Assembly (NCBI RefSeq): GCF_965363235.1 | Contig: NC_134840.1 | Location: forward strand, 60,134,793 to 60,198,792 | DNA from: Mytilus galloprovincialis | Lineage: Eukaryota; Mollusca; Bivalvia; Mytilida; Mytilidae | Direction: 5' to 3' | Length of the DNA: 64,000 nt | Shown here: positions 23,039-34,315 of the stretch, piece after piece | Position numbering within the stretch: the first letter of the stretch is position 1 | Layout: each line of letters starts with the position of its first letter | Notes under the pieces: generated by a model | The model's database searches: none | What the model was told of the DNA's origin: nothing | Seen by the model: the letters and a program-made list of their open reading frames with translations, nothing else | Position numbers and translations under genes: made by a program

Positions 23039-24343
23039 CTAGAGGTCTTCTCTGGTTCTGACGACATTTCCTTCTGGACCAGTATATCTACCACTAAACA
23101 GAACAATATTTGATCTCTTGTCCCTAATAAAAAATAAGAATGGTTTGTCAGCCTTAAAAATAAGCCTTCGAACCATACCTCTCCTCATCATGACGACAAC
23201 TCTTGTTGCTGCAGCTGCTTCTGTTCCCTCCTCGTTAACTTCCACAAAAGCCTTGTGTATGACTTTAGAAATGTAAACATTCTTTGTTTTATCCATCCCC
23301 GAAAAATCTGCTTTTGCTTCATTGAAGGCGTCTGGCATTCCCAATTTGGACAAAATTGTTGACAGTTCAAATTGCGTTTCCAACTTAAATTTTGGTATAA
23401 AAACTTCAACATCTGAATTATTTCTGAGAGTACTCTGAAATTCATTGAACAAATCAGGATTCATGGCTTCTTCAATGGCAGACAAACCATCAGTCATATC
23501 TGGCAGGATGAATACCATACTGAGGCTGTCTCCTTTATATGGTAATTCTAACACACTGCAGAGATGTTGTGGATTGTATGTGTAGGGAAATTTCTTTTTT
23601 TGATACATCATATCAACTTCTACTTCTTCTGAGAGGTTTATGTGAAAGCGGTCTTTACGAGTTTTCTTTTCATCAAATTGGCTAGCCCAATTACCCTTGA
23701 AATATATTGCATTTACAAGAACCATAAAAACATCTGGTTTTAGAACTCCAGAACCAATCAAGTCCTTAATCTTGTCATTTGTTCTCTGACTGACCCAGTC
23801 ATTGATAATTTTCCTAGAAACCTCACCCTGAGAAAAATCTAATGGAAGTATGTCAGCTTGGTAGTGTTTTATACAACTATTTATATAATCAGTCTCAACT
23901 TTGGATAAATGGTTTGGAAATAGTCTGTTAGCTGTGTGTAGCGTAAAATTTTTATATTTCTTCAAAATAATAGACAGATACTTTTCGAAATTTTGATGAA
24001 CCTCATCTTTCATATCTGATATTCCCAATGCGTCTGCCATTTGTTCTGCAGTTTTCTCTCGTGCTCCAAGAAAGGTCATAGCTAGGGCATATGATATACT
24101 GAATGGTGAAAAGAAAACATTGTCAGAATTACCCTTTGTTAACTCTTTGTGCAGCTTAAAGGTGAACTGTAAATTGGACTTGGATAATGCTGCAGATGTG
24201 TCATTATTCAAATTGCTATCCGCCATATTTGAACTTGAGGAACTAAAGGTCAAAATGAACAAATTCAGCAGCAGGAAGAGACACAGGAACACCTTCAACA
24301 CAACTTTCTCTGGGAGGTACGACGAAAATGGTATCTTTTTCAT
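23039..24343 (-). CDS. Serpin, likely inhibitory, signal peptide plus REDL tail (copy 1)
   Basis: A 434-residue serpin in one exon. Residues 15-35 are hydrophobic (a secretion signal or anchor). The serpin fold follows from about 55 ('NVFFSPFSISYALAMTFLGA' is the helix-B motif). The hinge is EEGTEAAAAT at 371-380, rich in small residues as in inhibitory serpins. Counting 17 from the hinge Glu puts Arg387 at P1 with Arg at P1', so a trypsin-like or dibasic-cleaving target is inferred. The C-terminus is REDL, a KDEL-like ending. A splice acceptor (ATTTTCAG, minus strand, ending at 24361) precedes the ATG by 17 nt. Met40 is an alternative start without the signal. Nearly identical to 31476-32777 except in the reactive loop. 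Confidence 0.93.
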   Translation of the reverse strand: MKKIPFSSYLPEKVVLKVFLCLFLLLNLFILTFSSSSSNMADSNLNNDTSAALSKSNLQFTFKLHKELTKGNSDNVFFSPFSISYALAMTFLGAREKTAEQMADALGISDMKDEVHQNFEKYLSIILKKYKNFTLHTANRLFPNHLSKVETDYINSCIKHYQADILPLDFSQGEVSRKIINDWVSQRTNDKIKDLIGSGVLKPDVFMVLVNAIYFKGNWASQFDEKKTRKDRFHINLSEEVEVDMMYQKKKFPYTYNPQHLCSVLELPYKGDSLSMVFILPDMTDGLSAIEEAMNPDLFNEFQSTLRNNSDVEVFIPKFKLETQFELSTILSKLGMPDAFNEAKADFSGMDKTKNVYISKVIHKAFVEVNEEGTEAAAATRVVVMMRRGMVRRLIFKADKPFLFFIRDKRSNIVLFSGRYTGPEGNVVRTREDL

Positions 24344-24486
24344 TTATTACTTATTCAAACCTGAAAATATAAATTAAATAAACTAATTATAGCAATATAT
24401 GCGACACAATGACCTATCATTTTAGGTAAAAAAATGTGTTTGTACATGTTGTAAAATAAAGTTATTCTTATCCCTTATATAAACCA

Positions 24487-25380
24487 GGTGCTCAGCAGGG
24501 TGCAGCTTTATACGACCCCAGTGGTTGAACCCTGAATAGTTGGGGCAAATTTGGTCACAATATTCAAGCTTGATTCTGTCTGAATTTGGATTGTGATCAA
24601 ATTTTTGACATAATATAGGTTTTTGTCACAAAATTAATGTGGTCAAAGATCTAACAAATCTATTGCACAATACTGTGCAATTAAAGATTTCTTCTTGAAA
24701 CTTCTTTGAAAAAAAGGAAGCCCTTCAAAAATGGTAAACAAAAAATCCCTCCCCCCCAACTTTTTGAACCCCCCTTGGAGCAATAACCCTTAAACTCAAT
24801 CCCATGCTTTCCATTGCAGTATTGAACCTTGTAGTACAATTTCAGAGAGATCAATACACTTAAACACAAGTTATTGTCATGATTGTTTGGAAACTAGAAA
24901 CATGCTTCTTTTTGGCCCTTTTTTGGCCCCTAATTCCTACATATTTTGGGTAATTAACCCAAAACTTAATCCCAGCCTCTCCTTTGTTATATGGTACATT
25001 GTGGTACAATTTCAGAGAGATCCATACAATTACACATAAGTTATTGTCTTGAAACTAGAAAAAAGCTTGTTTTGACCCCTTTTTGGCCCTTAATTCCTAA
25101 ACTTTGGCTCCATAACCTTCTACTTGTGGTTTTAAACATTGCGTTATGATTTCATAGCAATTGAAATACTTCTAAACAAGTTATTATCCTGAAACTGAAA
25201 AAATGCTTGTTTTAGGCCACTTTTGGGCCCCTAATTTCTAACAGTTGGGACCATCATCCCCAAAATCAATCCCAACCTTCCTTTTGTGGTAAACTAAAGT
25301 TATTATCCAGAAACCAATGTGTCTTCGGACGACGACGACGCAGGCGACGACATCATACCATTTTGGGGTCGTATAAAAAG
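24487..25380. mobile_element. Family F element copy F1 (non-autonomous, TIR TTTATACGACCCCA)
   Basis: The left arm TTTATACGACCCCA (near 24509) pairs perfectly with the right arm TGGGGTCGTATAAA (near 25365). Between them are tandem subunits of about 165 bp with the repeated phrase 'ttcagagagatc' and 'acaagttattgtc'. It ends in a GACGAC-rich tract. No protein is encoded. It lies 5' of the serpin gene and is shared by both duplicated blocks. Confidence 0.65.
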
Positions 25381-25814
25381 TAAAAAACCACTTTACCTTA
25401 AAATTGATCGACTGTACATTCATAGACATTTTTTTGCAAATTTATATCAGCCATGTTTTAATCAATCTGATTATTTCTTCCTTATACTCTATTCTACACA
25501 GTGAAAGGAAGGAAGGACTGTGATGAGCTAGCAAAATATTAAATCAAATAATTTCCTTTCCAACTTATTAATCTACACAGATTAGATTCCAAAAAATAAA
25601 GCAGGAAGAACTAACACAAAATATTAAATAAAACAGGAAGAAACAAATTAAAAGTAGTGGATCATATTTCAATGTGTTACCTAATAATAGAACAAGGAAG
25701 AGCAAATTATGTAGTTCAACATTTTTGTTCTTTTAAATATAATCAATAACATAATCTGTTGTTAGTTCTTCAGTTCACTAAGTGTAAATTAATTGCTTTT
25801 TTAATGTTTGAATT

Positions 25815-26035
25815 ACATGTACAATTTTCGCGAAAGCCATCCCAAACTCCATACACCGAGTTTTTTCCTGGTGTGACACCAGGAAACTCCGACATCACTC
25901 CCTAAATTCTCGGAGAAATTTGGGAGTATTCCCTCCGACTTCCGCGTAAATCCGTTACCTTTTGTTTATTGTATTAGCGACATCTCTCCCAGTCTGGACG
26001 CGGTGTCACACCAGGTAATTAATTAGAAAGCCAAC
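25815..26035. other. Palindrome-rich unassigned sequence
   Basis: 'cctggtgtgacaccagg' near 25868 is a near-perfect palindrome, and 'ggtgtcacaccagg' recurs near 26002. These may be the ends of a small element of about 150 bp, but no TSD could be fixed. Confidence 0.35.
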
Positions 26036-26039
26036 GGGG

Positions 26040-26470
26040 TCAAAATTCTTAATTCGTTACTTGTCAATTCGTAACTTGTAACTGTGTAATTTCTAAATTG
26101 TCAATTCGTAAATTGTTAATTTGTAACTTGTTACTGCGAAATTTATAATGCTTAATTCGTAAATTGTCAATTTGTAACTTGCACCTTTGTAGTTTCAACA
26201 TTCTTAATCGGTAAATTGTCAGTTTGTTACTTGTAACTGTGCAATTTCATATATAATGCTTCATTCGTAAATTGTCGATTTGTAACTTGTATCTTTCAGA
26301 GATTTATATGTCTCTGTATCTTTGTATCAAAATTCAACATTCTTCATTTGTTAATTGTCGATTTGTTACTTGTAGATTTCAAAATTCTTTATTGGTAAAT
26401 TGTCTTTTTGTATGTTGATGTTTTGTAACTTGTAATATGTGACTTGTCGATTCGTTAATTGTCGATGTGT
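26040..26470. repeat. Degenerate AT-rich tandem repeat ('attcgtaacttg')
   Basis: Continuous variants of 'taattcgtaaattgtcaatt' and 'tgtaacttgtaactgtg' run for about 430 bp, with a short unit of 8-10 bp and a vague higher period of about 75-80 bp. Non-coding. Confidence 0.6.
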
Positions 26471-26590
26471 GAAATGTCGAAGTGTTAAATGTCATCGTTG
26501 TATTATGCTAACGATCATTAAGACGACAGATGGCGCTCGGGTTCTTCTTCGGTGTATAATCCTCCTGTTAGTCGGAGTACCTGCATGTGG

Positions 26591-26613
26591 AATATATATA
26601 TATATATATATAC
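26591..26613. repeat. (TA)n microsatellite
   Basis: Alternating TA run of about 22 bp. Confidence 0.8.
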
Positions 26614-26877
26614 CTAAGTAATTTTAATCCATTAATTACAGCAAATGCGTCTAAAAAAAGCAAAACAAAAATTGCATGTTTACAGGATCCCAGTTTTATT
26701 TTGTTTATTGACGTGGACTTTCGTTCGAGAACGGAAACTATATAAAAAAACATCCCGAGTACTAGTTCAGTCCCTCAACGTAATTGAGGCTCTCCTAATT
26801 ACGGGGTTAATGAAATAGTCGTTGGTCAGTGGAATATTACGACTGGATTATTCAGGTATATACAATAAGGAGATGTG

Positions 26878-27030
26878 GTAATAAACCGTATGATTGCCAA
26901 TGAGACAACTATCCACCAACGCGAAGTACAAATAAAGTCGATGTAAGCAACTATAGGCAACCTACGACCTTCATCAATGACAAAACCTAATACCATATAG
27001 TCGGCTTTAAAAGGCTACATCATTACTGAA
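26878..27030 (-). repeat. Dispersed repeat family A (reverse)
   Basis: 'atgattgccaatgagacaac' and 'caactataggcaacctacga' are reverse-strand family A. A family C fragment follows at 27118-27205. Confidence 0.65.
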
Positions 27031-27889
27031 AACCTCAGGTACTAGTAATAAACGATTTCTATTAATCATAAAATGCTATTATCGGACCATTTTATTCTGA
27101 CAGGAAAGGGCTGACATATATATTCTATTCTGCTGTTGTCGGTTATATGGTCGGGTTGTTGTCTCTGACACATTCCCCATTTCCATTCTCAATTTTATGT
27201 ATTAATATACTGAATTTTTCTGGTCAAGAAGCTTAAAAATTGCCGCTATCAGATTTCCTACAATAAAAATGTACAAACAAAAAGAACAAATATTCACGAG
27301 TCCCTCGATCTCAAAAGCTGCTTAATGCCCCGTACTCCCGATATGAACCCCACCTGGTGCCACACCTCCTTATAGCCCGGCAACCTTACTAAATCTAACA
27401 TGTTATCAATCGTTAATTAACTGAAATGATTCACGATGTTAATCAATATACCTATTTTTTTTTTTTAAATTTGCATGTCAAATATAAATTAAAAATCATT
27501 TGCAATGAATTCGTAACAATATAATCCTAATATCCTATTGACAAACCAGGTTGTATTCCGCCTGACCCTTCTGTCGAGCAGTCAGCCAGGATCCCAGGCT
27601 ATCATTTTACTCTAAAAATGACCAAATACATACTCTTTTGGCCAACCCCAAATAATGTGCAAATATTTTCGTGGAGAAATAAAATTAAAGAACCTTAGTG
27701 AGCTCGCTTACATACCCCAACGTACCCACATTGTCACTGGAGAAATAAAGTAACTGTAAGAAAAAAAAGTTGTACAAGAAAAAAAAATCATAATTTCCTG
27801 TAGATATGTACATCTACATAGTATGTCCTTATTATCTACAAGGTTTAATGAAATTCTGTGGTGTGGTTTCAGAGGAGTTGCGACGATAA

Positions 27890-28600
27890 ACTGTAGCAGA
27901 GGTATATCGAAGCACATATGTTCAAAAAGAGGGACGAAAGATATCAAAGGGACAGTCAAACTCATAAATCTAAAATAAACTGACAACGCCATGGCTAAAA
28001 ATGAAAAAGACAAACAGACAAACAATAGTGCACATGACACAACATAGAAAACTAAAGAATAAACAACACGAACCCCACCAAAAACGAGGGTTGATCTCAG
28101 GTGCTCCGGAAGGGTAAGAAGATCCTGCTCCACATGTGGCACCGGTCGTGTTGCTTATGTAATAACAAATCCGGTAAATAGTCTAATTCGGTAGGTCACA
28201 TTCATGAAAGGGAAGGGAATTGTAGTTACGACGCAAGGAACATATCCGATATCATTTGTGAAATGGTTATTCCATAACGGTCAACCAACTCGTGATGGCG
28301 TTCGTAAAATTTACGAAGGGATGATTTCAACTTCACCATTTGGAACTCTTGGTTTAATAGCTTCCTTGTGAGCAGCAACCCTCTATCAAGGGGGTGTAAC
28401 TTTAAATTGTAATTTCTTGTCGATATGCAAATCTACTTAGTATGTTCTTATTATCATGAAATTCTGTTGTGTGGTTTGAGAGTAGTTGCGATGACAAGAA
28501 ACAGGACCGATGGACTGACGTACGGACGGACGGACAGGCAGACAGACAGACAGACGGGTCAAAACATTACACCCTCCGCAACTTCGTTGCGTGGGGTATA
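27890..28600 (-). repeat. Dispersed repeat family P plus GAC/AGAC microsatellite tail
   Basis: 27890-28230 is the reverse of 540-850. Beyond it, 'ggaactcttggtttaatagc' and 'gagcagcaaccctctatcaa' extend the family. Near 28515-28555 is a GGAC/AGAC tandem run. The 144-residue frame at 27708-28142 is repeat sequence and not a gene. Confidence 0.6.
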
Positions 28601-28744
28601 ATAAGTGTAAGCATATAAGAGATAATTGTCTCTTTCATGCAAATGGCGATATGGCAAGATCTTTTCTCTGACAAGTCAGAGGGAGAGGGCGTCAATTTGT
28701 TTAAAAGTTGGAGTATTAGGAAGGGGGGTTTTCGAAAAAAAACA

Positions 28745-28992
28745 CTGGCCTTTGTTAGTCTTGTATGATTTTTAATTTTTGTTTCTTGTGTATAATTCGG
28801 AGTTCAGTATGACGTCCGGTATCACTGAACTACTATACATATTTATTTTGGGGCCAGCTGAAGGACTCCTCCGGGTGCGGGAGTTTCTCGTTGCATTGAA
28901 GACCCATTGGTGGCCTTCGGTTGTGTTTCTGCACTATGGTCGGGTTGTTGTCTCTTTGATACATTCCCCATCTCCATTCTCAAATTTATGTA
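28745..28992 (+). repeat. Dispersed repeat family C
   Basis: 'ggggccagctgaaggactcc', 'ggtcgggttgttgtctcttt' and 'ccattctcaaatttatg' match 35330-35580. Confidence 0.7.
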
Positions 28993-29336
28993 GGTGACGC
29001 GTGTAGTAAAAAAATAAACAGTTTCATAGTTTAACGATCATGGTCATTAAAAAATATATAGATCTATATATAGAGGGGATACCTCCTAGTATATTTCGAT
29101 CTTGTACCATGATCATTTTAGATCTGTATCTATAGGAGAACGTTGTGGATACAAATACCGGCTTTAATACAACGGTAGAGGGAGCGCCGTCGATGTATTG
29201 ACGATGCACGAGAGTAGTTTGTGAACGGCTGTCAACGCTTGGTGTACGCACTACGCTTCTTCAATGTGGTTCTATTCGAATACTGTTTTTTGCGAAAAAT
29301 GAGTTAGAATATTATTGTATTTTACTCGTTGAGATC

Positions 29337-29600
29337 TCAAAACACCTCGTGTAGTTTTTTATCTGCATGTTTGTTCACAACATTTCTTGACTGATCATTG
29401 TTAAATCGGGCTCTTGACAGCAATTTAGTGTTCTTTTTGGACGAGTTTTTTTTTAAATTGTCTGGTTCTATAGCACTGCGACCACCTCGTACAAAGCCTG
29501 AGTATTTTTTTTGTCTTATTTCAGTTCCAGACGTATCATTATTTTCAACCTGAGATGGCAAACTAGAGGTTTTAAAAAGTCCTGAATAACTGGTAAGCAT
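29337..29600 (-). CDS. Possible small protein or first coding exon, unrecognised
   Basis: An 87-residue frame starting MLTSYSGLFKTSS, with an A-rich context before the ATG (acaaaATG). It is basic and Ser/Asn/Lys-rich, without a membrane segment or recognised domain, and belongs to none of the repeat families seen here. A possible weak splice donor (GAG|GTGTTT) sits at its end, so it could be a first exon of a minus-strand gene running toward 29000 and below. It lies just outside the second serpin block. It could equally be a chance frame. Confidence 0.3.
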   Translation of the reverse strand: MLTSYSGLFKTSSLPSQVENNDTSGTEIRQKKYSGFVRGGRSAIEPDNLKKNSSKKNTKLLSRARFNNDQSRNVVNKHADKKLHEVF

Positions 29601-31475
29601 TTTGTTTTATTAGGCAAGCTCTAAATTGTTTTTTGTCAATTAAGATTGGAGTCAAGTGCATCTGCACGAGCGGGGTTCGAACTCACAACCTCCGTGTTTA
29701 CTGGCTAGTAATAACAGTAGTAACTACTTAGACCACTCAGCCACCGTTCAACCTTTGACCACTAGATGTATTTTTGTTATTTGTGTCATAAGTTTACTGT
29801 CTCATTGACGTATACCACACATCCCCATAAATTCATATTATAACCTTTTCATTCAGATTACATCTAATTAATGATATATTGGCTAAAATGATGTAAAATT
29901 TTATCAACTCAATGAAAAATAAAGAGAAAATACTATCTTTTATTTGAATGGTAATTGCTCTCTTCTGAAACACAACCAAGTGAAAATTTGGAGAATGTTA
30001 TATTTCAAACTATCAACACACTTATATTTGTTGCAATGCATTTTTTTCTTAATTGTGCAAAGTGTTTTCATAAACATGATAAATGGTAATACATGCATAC
30101 TTTTAATAATTCTTAATATTAGTCAAACAAAAGACTTTTCTTATTTTATAGCAGCATAATCATTTAAAAAAAATCTTTTTTTTTTGGCTTTTAAAAAAAA
30201 TCATTTGATAAGCACAAAATCATTTCTGTTTCCACCTTTTAAAAGTATGGTACACAATGTATATGGTTAACGATATATGGGTAATACAATATGTAACCAA
30301 CATTTTTTAGAGGGTAATAAGTATCACAATTTACAATACTGACTATAATTGCATACTAGTAGTTACACTAATGTTTAAACCAATAAAAACATATATAACC
30401 AAGAAAATTGAATTTCTAGTTTTTTGTGTTCTTTGAACTTTCTTTTGTCAATTTTTAAGAGGAAACATTTTAAATCTATTTCCCAATTTATACCATACTT
30501 ACATATTGTAGTTCTGAACATTTTTTCTGACTTATTTCACAGAAATTTGAACAAGGAATTTTATTTAAATCATTAAAAAGAAAGAAAAAAATACCTTTAA
30601 CATGTTAACCTGGAAAAATCTCTAGTTGACTCTCACACTAAAAAATATTTGTGTATTAAACCTTAAACAAATGTTTTGATCATGAATGAATTAAAAACTG
30701 TACATTTGTATTTCAAGTTGTGAAATCAACTAGAGTAATGGAGGGCTCACACTTCCTTCCCTTAATCTGCCTCTAATTGGTCCAAGTACTATATTTGTTA
30801 AATTGTCTCAGATAACTTATTGATAACAGGATTTCATAACATTTTAAAGGATTTCATTACATAATACATCATGTACATATTATTAGTGCTATTTTTTTGT
30901 GAACAGGCTTTGCTTTGCATGTAGGTACCTTAAAATGATATTATTTTCTCAATTATTAAAATTCAAATATACATGAGAAATAAGATGACATTGTTGTATT
31001 TCAATATTTGTTGGCATCAATATAGGAATTGATAGCTTTAATTACTGACATTTTGCTAATAAAATAGTTTTGCAACAATAAAATCTACAGTTGCTTGGGT
31101 GGATTCAGCAATTTTCAAAGGGGGAAGGGGTCTACCCATATGTCCCCATTCAAATGCATTGATCTTCTAAAAAAAAAAGGGGGGGATCAGTCACTGAGTT
31201 GATGTTTTAAAAACATTAAAATTGAATACAGTAATCTCTTAAAGGTAATCTAACTTCACATTTTTTGGGGTAAAAATGTCAATAATAAATAATTTATCAC
31301 AGCATGTATAGAAAGAACAAAAAAATTAAATTGCTTATAAAAAACATATATCTGAATATCATGATCATATCAACTGTAATAATCTAATCAAATTAATAAA
31401 TATTATATGTAAGTTATACCAATATTCAAGACAATAAATTAGTTGAATTCAAGACAATTAAATCAATCTTAAATT

Positions 31476-32777
31476 CTAGAGGTCTTCTCTGGCTCTCACA
31501 ACATTTCCTTCTGGACCACTGTATCTACCACTAAACAGAATAATATTAGATCTCTTGTCCTTAATAAAGAATAAAAATGGTTTGTCAGCCTTAAATATAA
31601 GCCTACGGACGGCAGCTCTCGTCATCATGACCACTCCTGTTGCTGCAGCTGCTTCCGTTCCTTCTTCATTAACTTCCACAAATGCCTTGTGTATTACTTT
31701 AGAAATGTAAACATTCTTTGTTTTATCCATCCCCGAAAAATCTGCTTTTGCTTCATTGAAGGCGTCTGGCATTCCCAATTTGGACAAAATTGTTGACAGT
31801 TCAAATTGGGTTTCCAACTTAAATTTTGGTATAAAAACTTCAACATCTGAATTATTTCTGAGAGTACTCTGAAGTTCATTGAACAAATCAGGATTCATGG
31901 CTTCTTCAATGGCAGACAAACCATCAGTCATATCTGGCAGGATGAATAGCATACTGAGGCTGTCTCCTTTATATGGTAATTCTAACACACTGCAGAGGTG
32001 TTGTGGATTGTATGTGTAGGGAAATTTCTTTTTTTGATACATCATATCAACTTCTACTTCTTCTGAGAGGTTTATGTGAAAGCGGTCTTTACGAGTTCGC
32101 TTTTCATCAAATTGGCTAGCCCAATTACCCTTGAAATATATTGCATTTACAAGAACCATAAAAACATCTGGTTTTAGAACTCCAGAACCAATCAAGTCCT
32201 TAATCTTGTCATTTGTTCTCTGACTGACCCATTCATTGATAATTTTCCTAGAAACCTCACCCTGAGAAAAATCTAATGGAAGTATGTCAGCTTGGTAGTG
32301 TTTTATACAACTATTTATATAATCAGTCTCAACTTTGGATAAATGGTTTGGAAATAGTCTGTTAGCTGTGTGTAGTGTAAAATTTTCATTTTCCTTCAAA
32401 ATAATAGACAGATACTTTTCGAAATTTTGATGAACCTCATCTTTCATATCTGATATTCCCAATGCGTCTGCCATTTGTTCTGCAGTTTTCTCTCGTGCTC
32501 CAAGAAAGGTCATAGCTAGGGCATATGATATACTGAATGGTGAAAAGAAAACATTGTCGGAATTACCCTTTGTTAACTCTTTGTGCAGCTTAAAGGTGAA
32601 CTGTAAATTGGACTTGGATAATGCTGCAGATGTGTCATTATTCAAATTGCTATCCGCCATATTTGAACTTGAGGAACTAAAGGTCAAAATGAACAAATTC
32701 AGCAGCAGGAAGAGACACAGGAACACCTTCAACACAACTTTCTTTGGGAAGTACGACGAAAATTGTATCTTTTTCAT
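31476..32777 (-). CDS. Serpin, likely inhibitory, signal peptide plus REDL tail (copy 2)
   Basis: A 433-residue serpin in one exon, collinear with 23039-24343. It has the same hydrophobic N-terminus, hinge EEGTEAAAAT (371-380), conserved C-terminal 'KADKPFLFFI' and REDL ending. Outside the reactive loop only about a dozen residues differ by eye. The loop after the hinge reads GVVMMTRAAVRR here and RVVVMMRRGMVRR in copy 1, one residue shorter. Arg is again at P1 by counting, but P1' is Ala and P2 Thr, so the target range is predicted to differ. The 5'-UTR acceptor (ends at 32795) and the alternative Met40 are kept. The frame is intact, so both copies are likely functional. Confidence 0.93.
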   Translation of the reverse strand: MKKIQFSSYFPKKVVLKVFLCLFLLLNLFILTFSSSSSNMADSNLNNDTSAALSKSNLQFTFKLHKELTKGNSDNVFFSPFSISYALAMTFLGAREKTAEQMADALGISDMKDEVHQNFEKYLSIILKENENFTLHTANRLFPNHLSKVETDYINSCIKHYQADILPLDFSQGEVSRKIINEWVSQRTNDKIKDLIGSGVLKPDVFMVLVNAIYFKGNWASQFDEKRTRKDRFHINLSEEVEVDMMYQKKKFPYTYNPQHLCSVLELPYKGDSLSMLFILPDMTDGLSAIEEAMNPDLFNELQSTLRNNSDVEVFIPKFKLETQFELSTILSKLGMPDAFNEAKADFSGMDKTKNVYISKVIHKAFVEVNEEGTEAAAATGVVMMTRAAVRRLIFKADKPFLFFIKDKRSNIILFSGRYSGPEGNVVRAREDL

Positions 32778-32899
32778 TTATTACTTATTCAAACCTGAAA
32801 ATATAAATTGTAAACTAATTATAGCAATATGCGACACAATGACCTATCTTTTTAGGTAAAATAAGGTGTTTGTAAAATAAAGTAATTATCTTATCCCTT

Positions 32900-33860
32900 A
32901 TATAAACCAGGTGCTCCGCAGGGCGCAGCTTTATACAACCCCATTGGTTGAACCCTGAACAGCTTGATTCTGTCTGAATTTGGACTGTGATCAATTTTTG
33001 ACATAAAATAGGTTTTTGTCACAAAATTAATGTGGTCAAAGATCTAACAAATCTATTGCACAATACTGTGCAATTAAAGATTTCTTCTTGAAACTTTTCA
33101 AAATTCGAAATTTGGAAAATTTTGAAAAAAAAGGAAGCCCTTCAATAAATGGTAAACAAAAAATCCCCCCCCCCCCCAACTTTTTGAAACCCCCTTGGAG
33201 CAATAACCCTTAAACTAAATCCCATGCTTTCCATTGCAGGATTGAACCTTGTAGTACAATTTCAGAGAGATCCATACACTTAAACACAAGTTATTGTCAT
33301 GATTGTTTGGGAACTAGAAACATGCTTCTTTTTGGCCCTTTTTTGGCCCCTAATTCCAACATATTTTGGGCAATTAATCCAAAACATAATCCCAGCCTCC
33401 CCTTTGTTATATGGTACATTGTGGTACAATTTCAGAGAGATCCATACAATTACACATAAGTTATTGTCTTGAAACTAGAAAAATGCTTGTTTTGACCCCT
33501 TTTTGGTCCTTAATTCCTAAACTTTGGCCCCATAACCCCTAAAATGAATCCAAACCTTCTACTTGTGGTTTTTAACATTGCAGTATGATTTCAGAGCAAT
33601 TAAAACACCTCTACACAAGTTATTATCCTGAAACTAGAAAATACTTGTTTTGAGGCCCTAATTCCTAATCGGTTGGGACCATCATCCACAAAATCAATCC
33701 CAACCTTCCTTTTGTGGTATTGAACCTTCTGAAAAAATTTCATGAAGATCTATTCACTTAAACTAAAGTTATTATCCGAAACCAATGTGTCTTCGGACGA
33801 CGACGCAGACGACGACATCATACCATTATACGATCCCAAATTTTTTTTGTGTTCGTATAA
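32900..33860. mobile_element. Family F element copy F2 (duplicated with the serpin block)
   Basis: Same element as 24487-25380. The left arm is preserved (TTTATACAACCCCA near 32931), while the right arm is disrupted by an A/T run near 33838-33850. This shows decay since duplication. Confidence 0.6.
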
Positions 33861-34315
33861 AAAGAAAAAAAACCCTTTACCTTAAAATTGATCGACCTTC
33901 TACCATACATTCATTGACATTTTTTGGCAAATGTATATCAGCCATGTTTTAATCAATCTGATTATATTTCCTTGTACTCTATTCTATACAATAAAAGGAA
34001 GGAAGGATTGTGCTGAGCTAGCAAAATATTAAATCAAATAATTTCCTTTCGAACTAATTAATCTACCGGTACACAGATTAGATTCCAAAAAATAAAGCCG
34101 GAAGAAATAACACAAAAAATTAAATAAAACAGGAAGACATGAATTAAACGTAGTGGCTGATATTTCAATATGTCACCTAATAATAGAACAAGGAAGAGAG
34201 AAATGTTAATAAAATCTGTTCAACATTTTTGTTCTTTTAAATATAATCAATAACATAATCTGTTGTTAGTTCTGCAGTTCACTAAGTGTAATTGTCCTTT
34301 TTTTAATGTTTGAAT

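Larger units (their letters stand above)
21241..25814. repeat. Segmental duplication, copy 1 (serpin block)
   Basis: Collinear with 29635-34315 at an offset of about 8.4 kb. It includes the gene, about 1.7 kb on its 3' side and about 1.4 kb on its 5' side. Small indels and one insertion of about 115 bp in copy 2 (around 31325-31440) distinguish them. Older repeats inside (the MITE relic and a family F element) are present in both copies, so they predate the duplication. Confidence 0.9.
29635..34315. repeat. Segmental duplication, copy 2 (serpin block)
   Basis: Counterpart of 21241-25814. It begins inside the tRNA-like head of the SINE, retaining 'gtgcatctgcacgagcgggg' but not the SINE body, and ends where 'agttcactaagtgtaa' diverges. 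Confidence 0.9.

Noticed and set aside
27708-28142. 144-residue minus-strand frame with hydrophobic segments
   Set aside because: It is the family P dispersed repeat, also present at 540-850.
28500-28560. CRISPR-like or regulatory repeat (GGAC/AGAC run)
   Set aside because: It is a simple tetranucleotide microsatellite at the end of a dispersed repeat.
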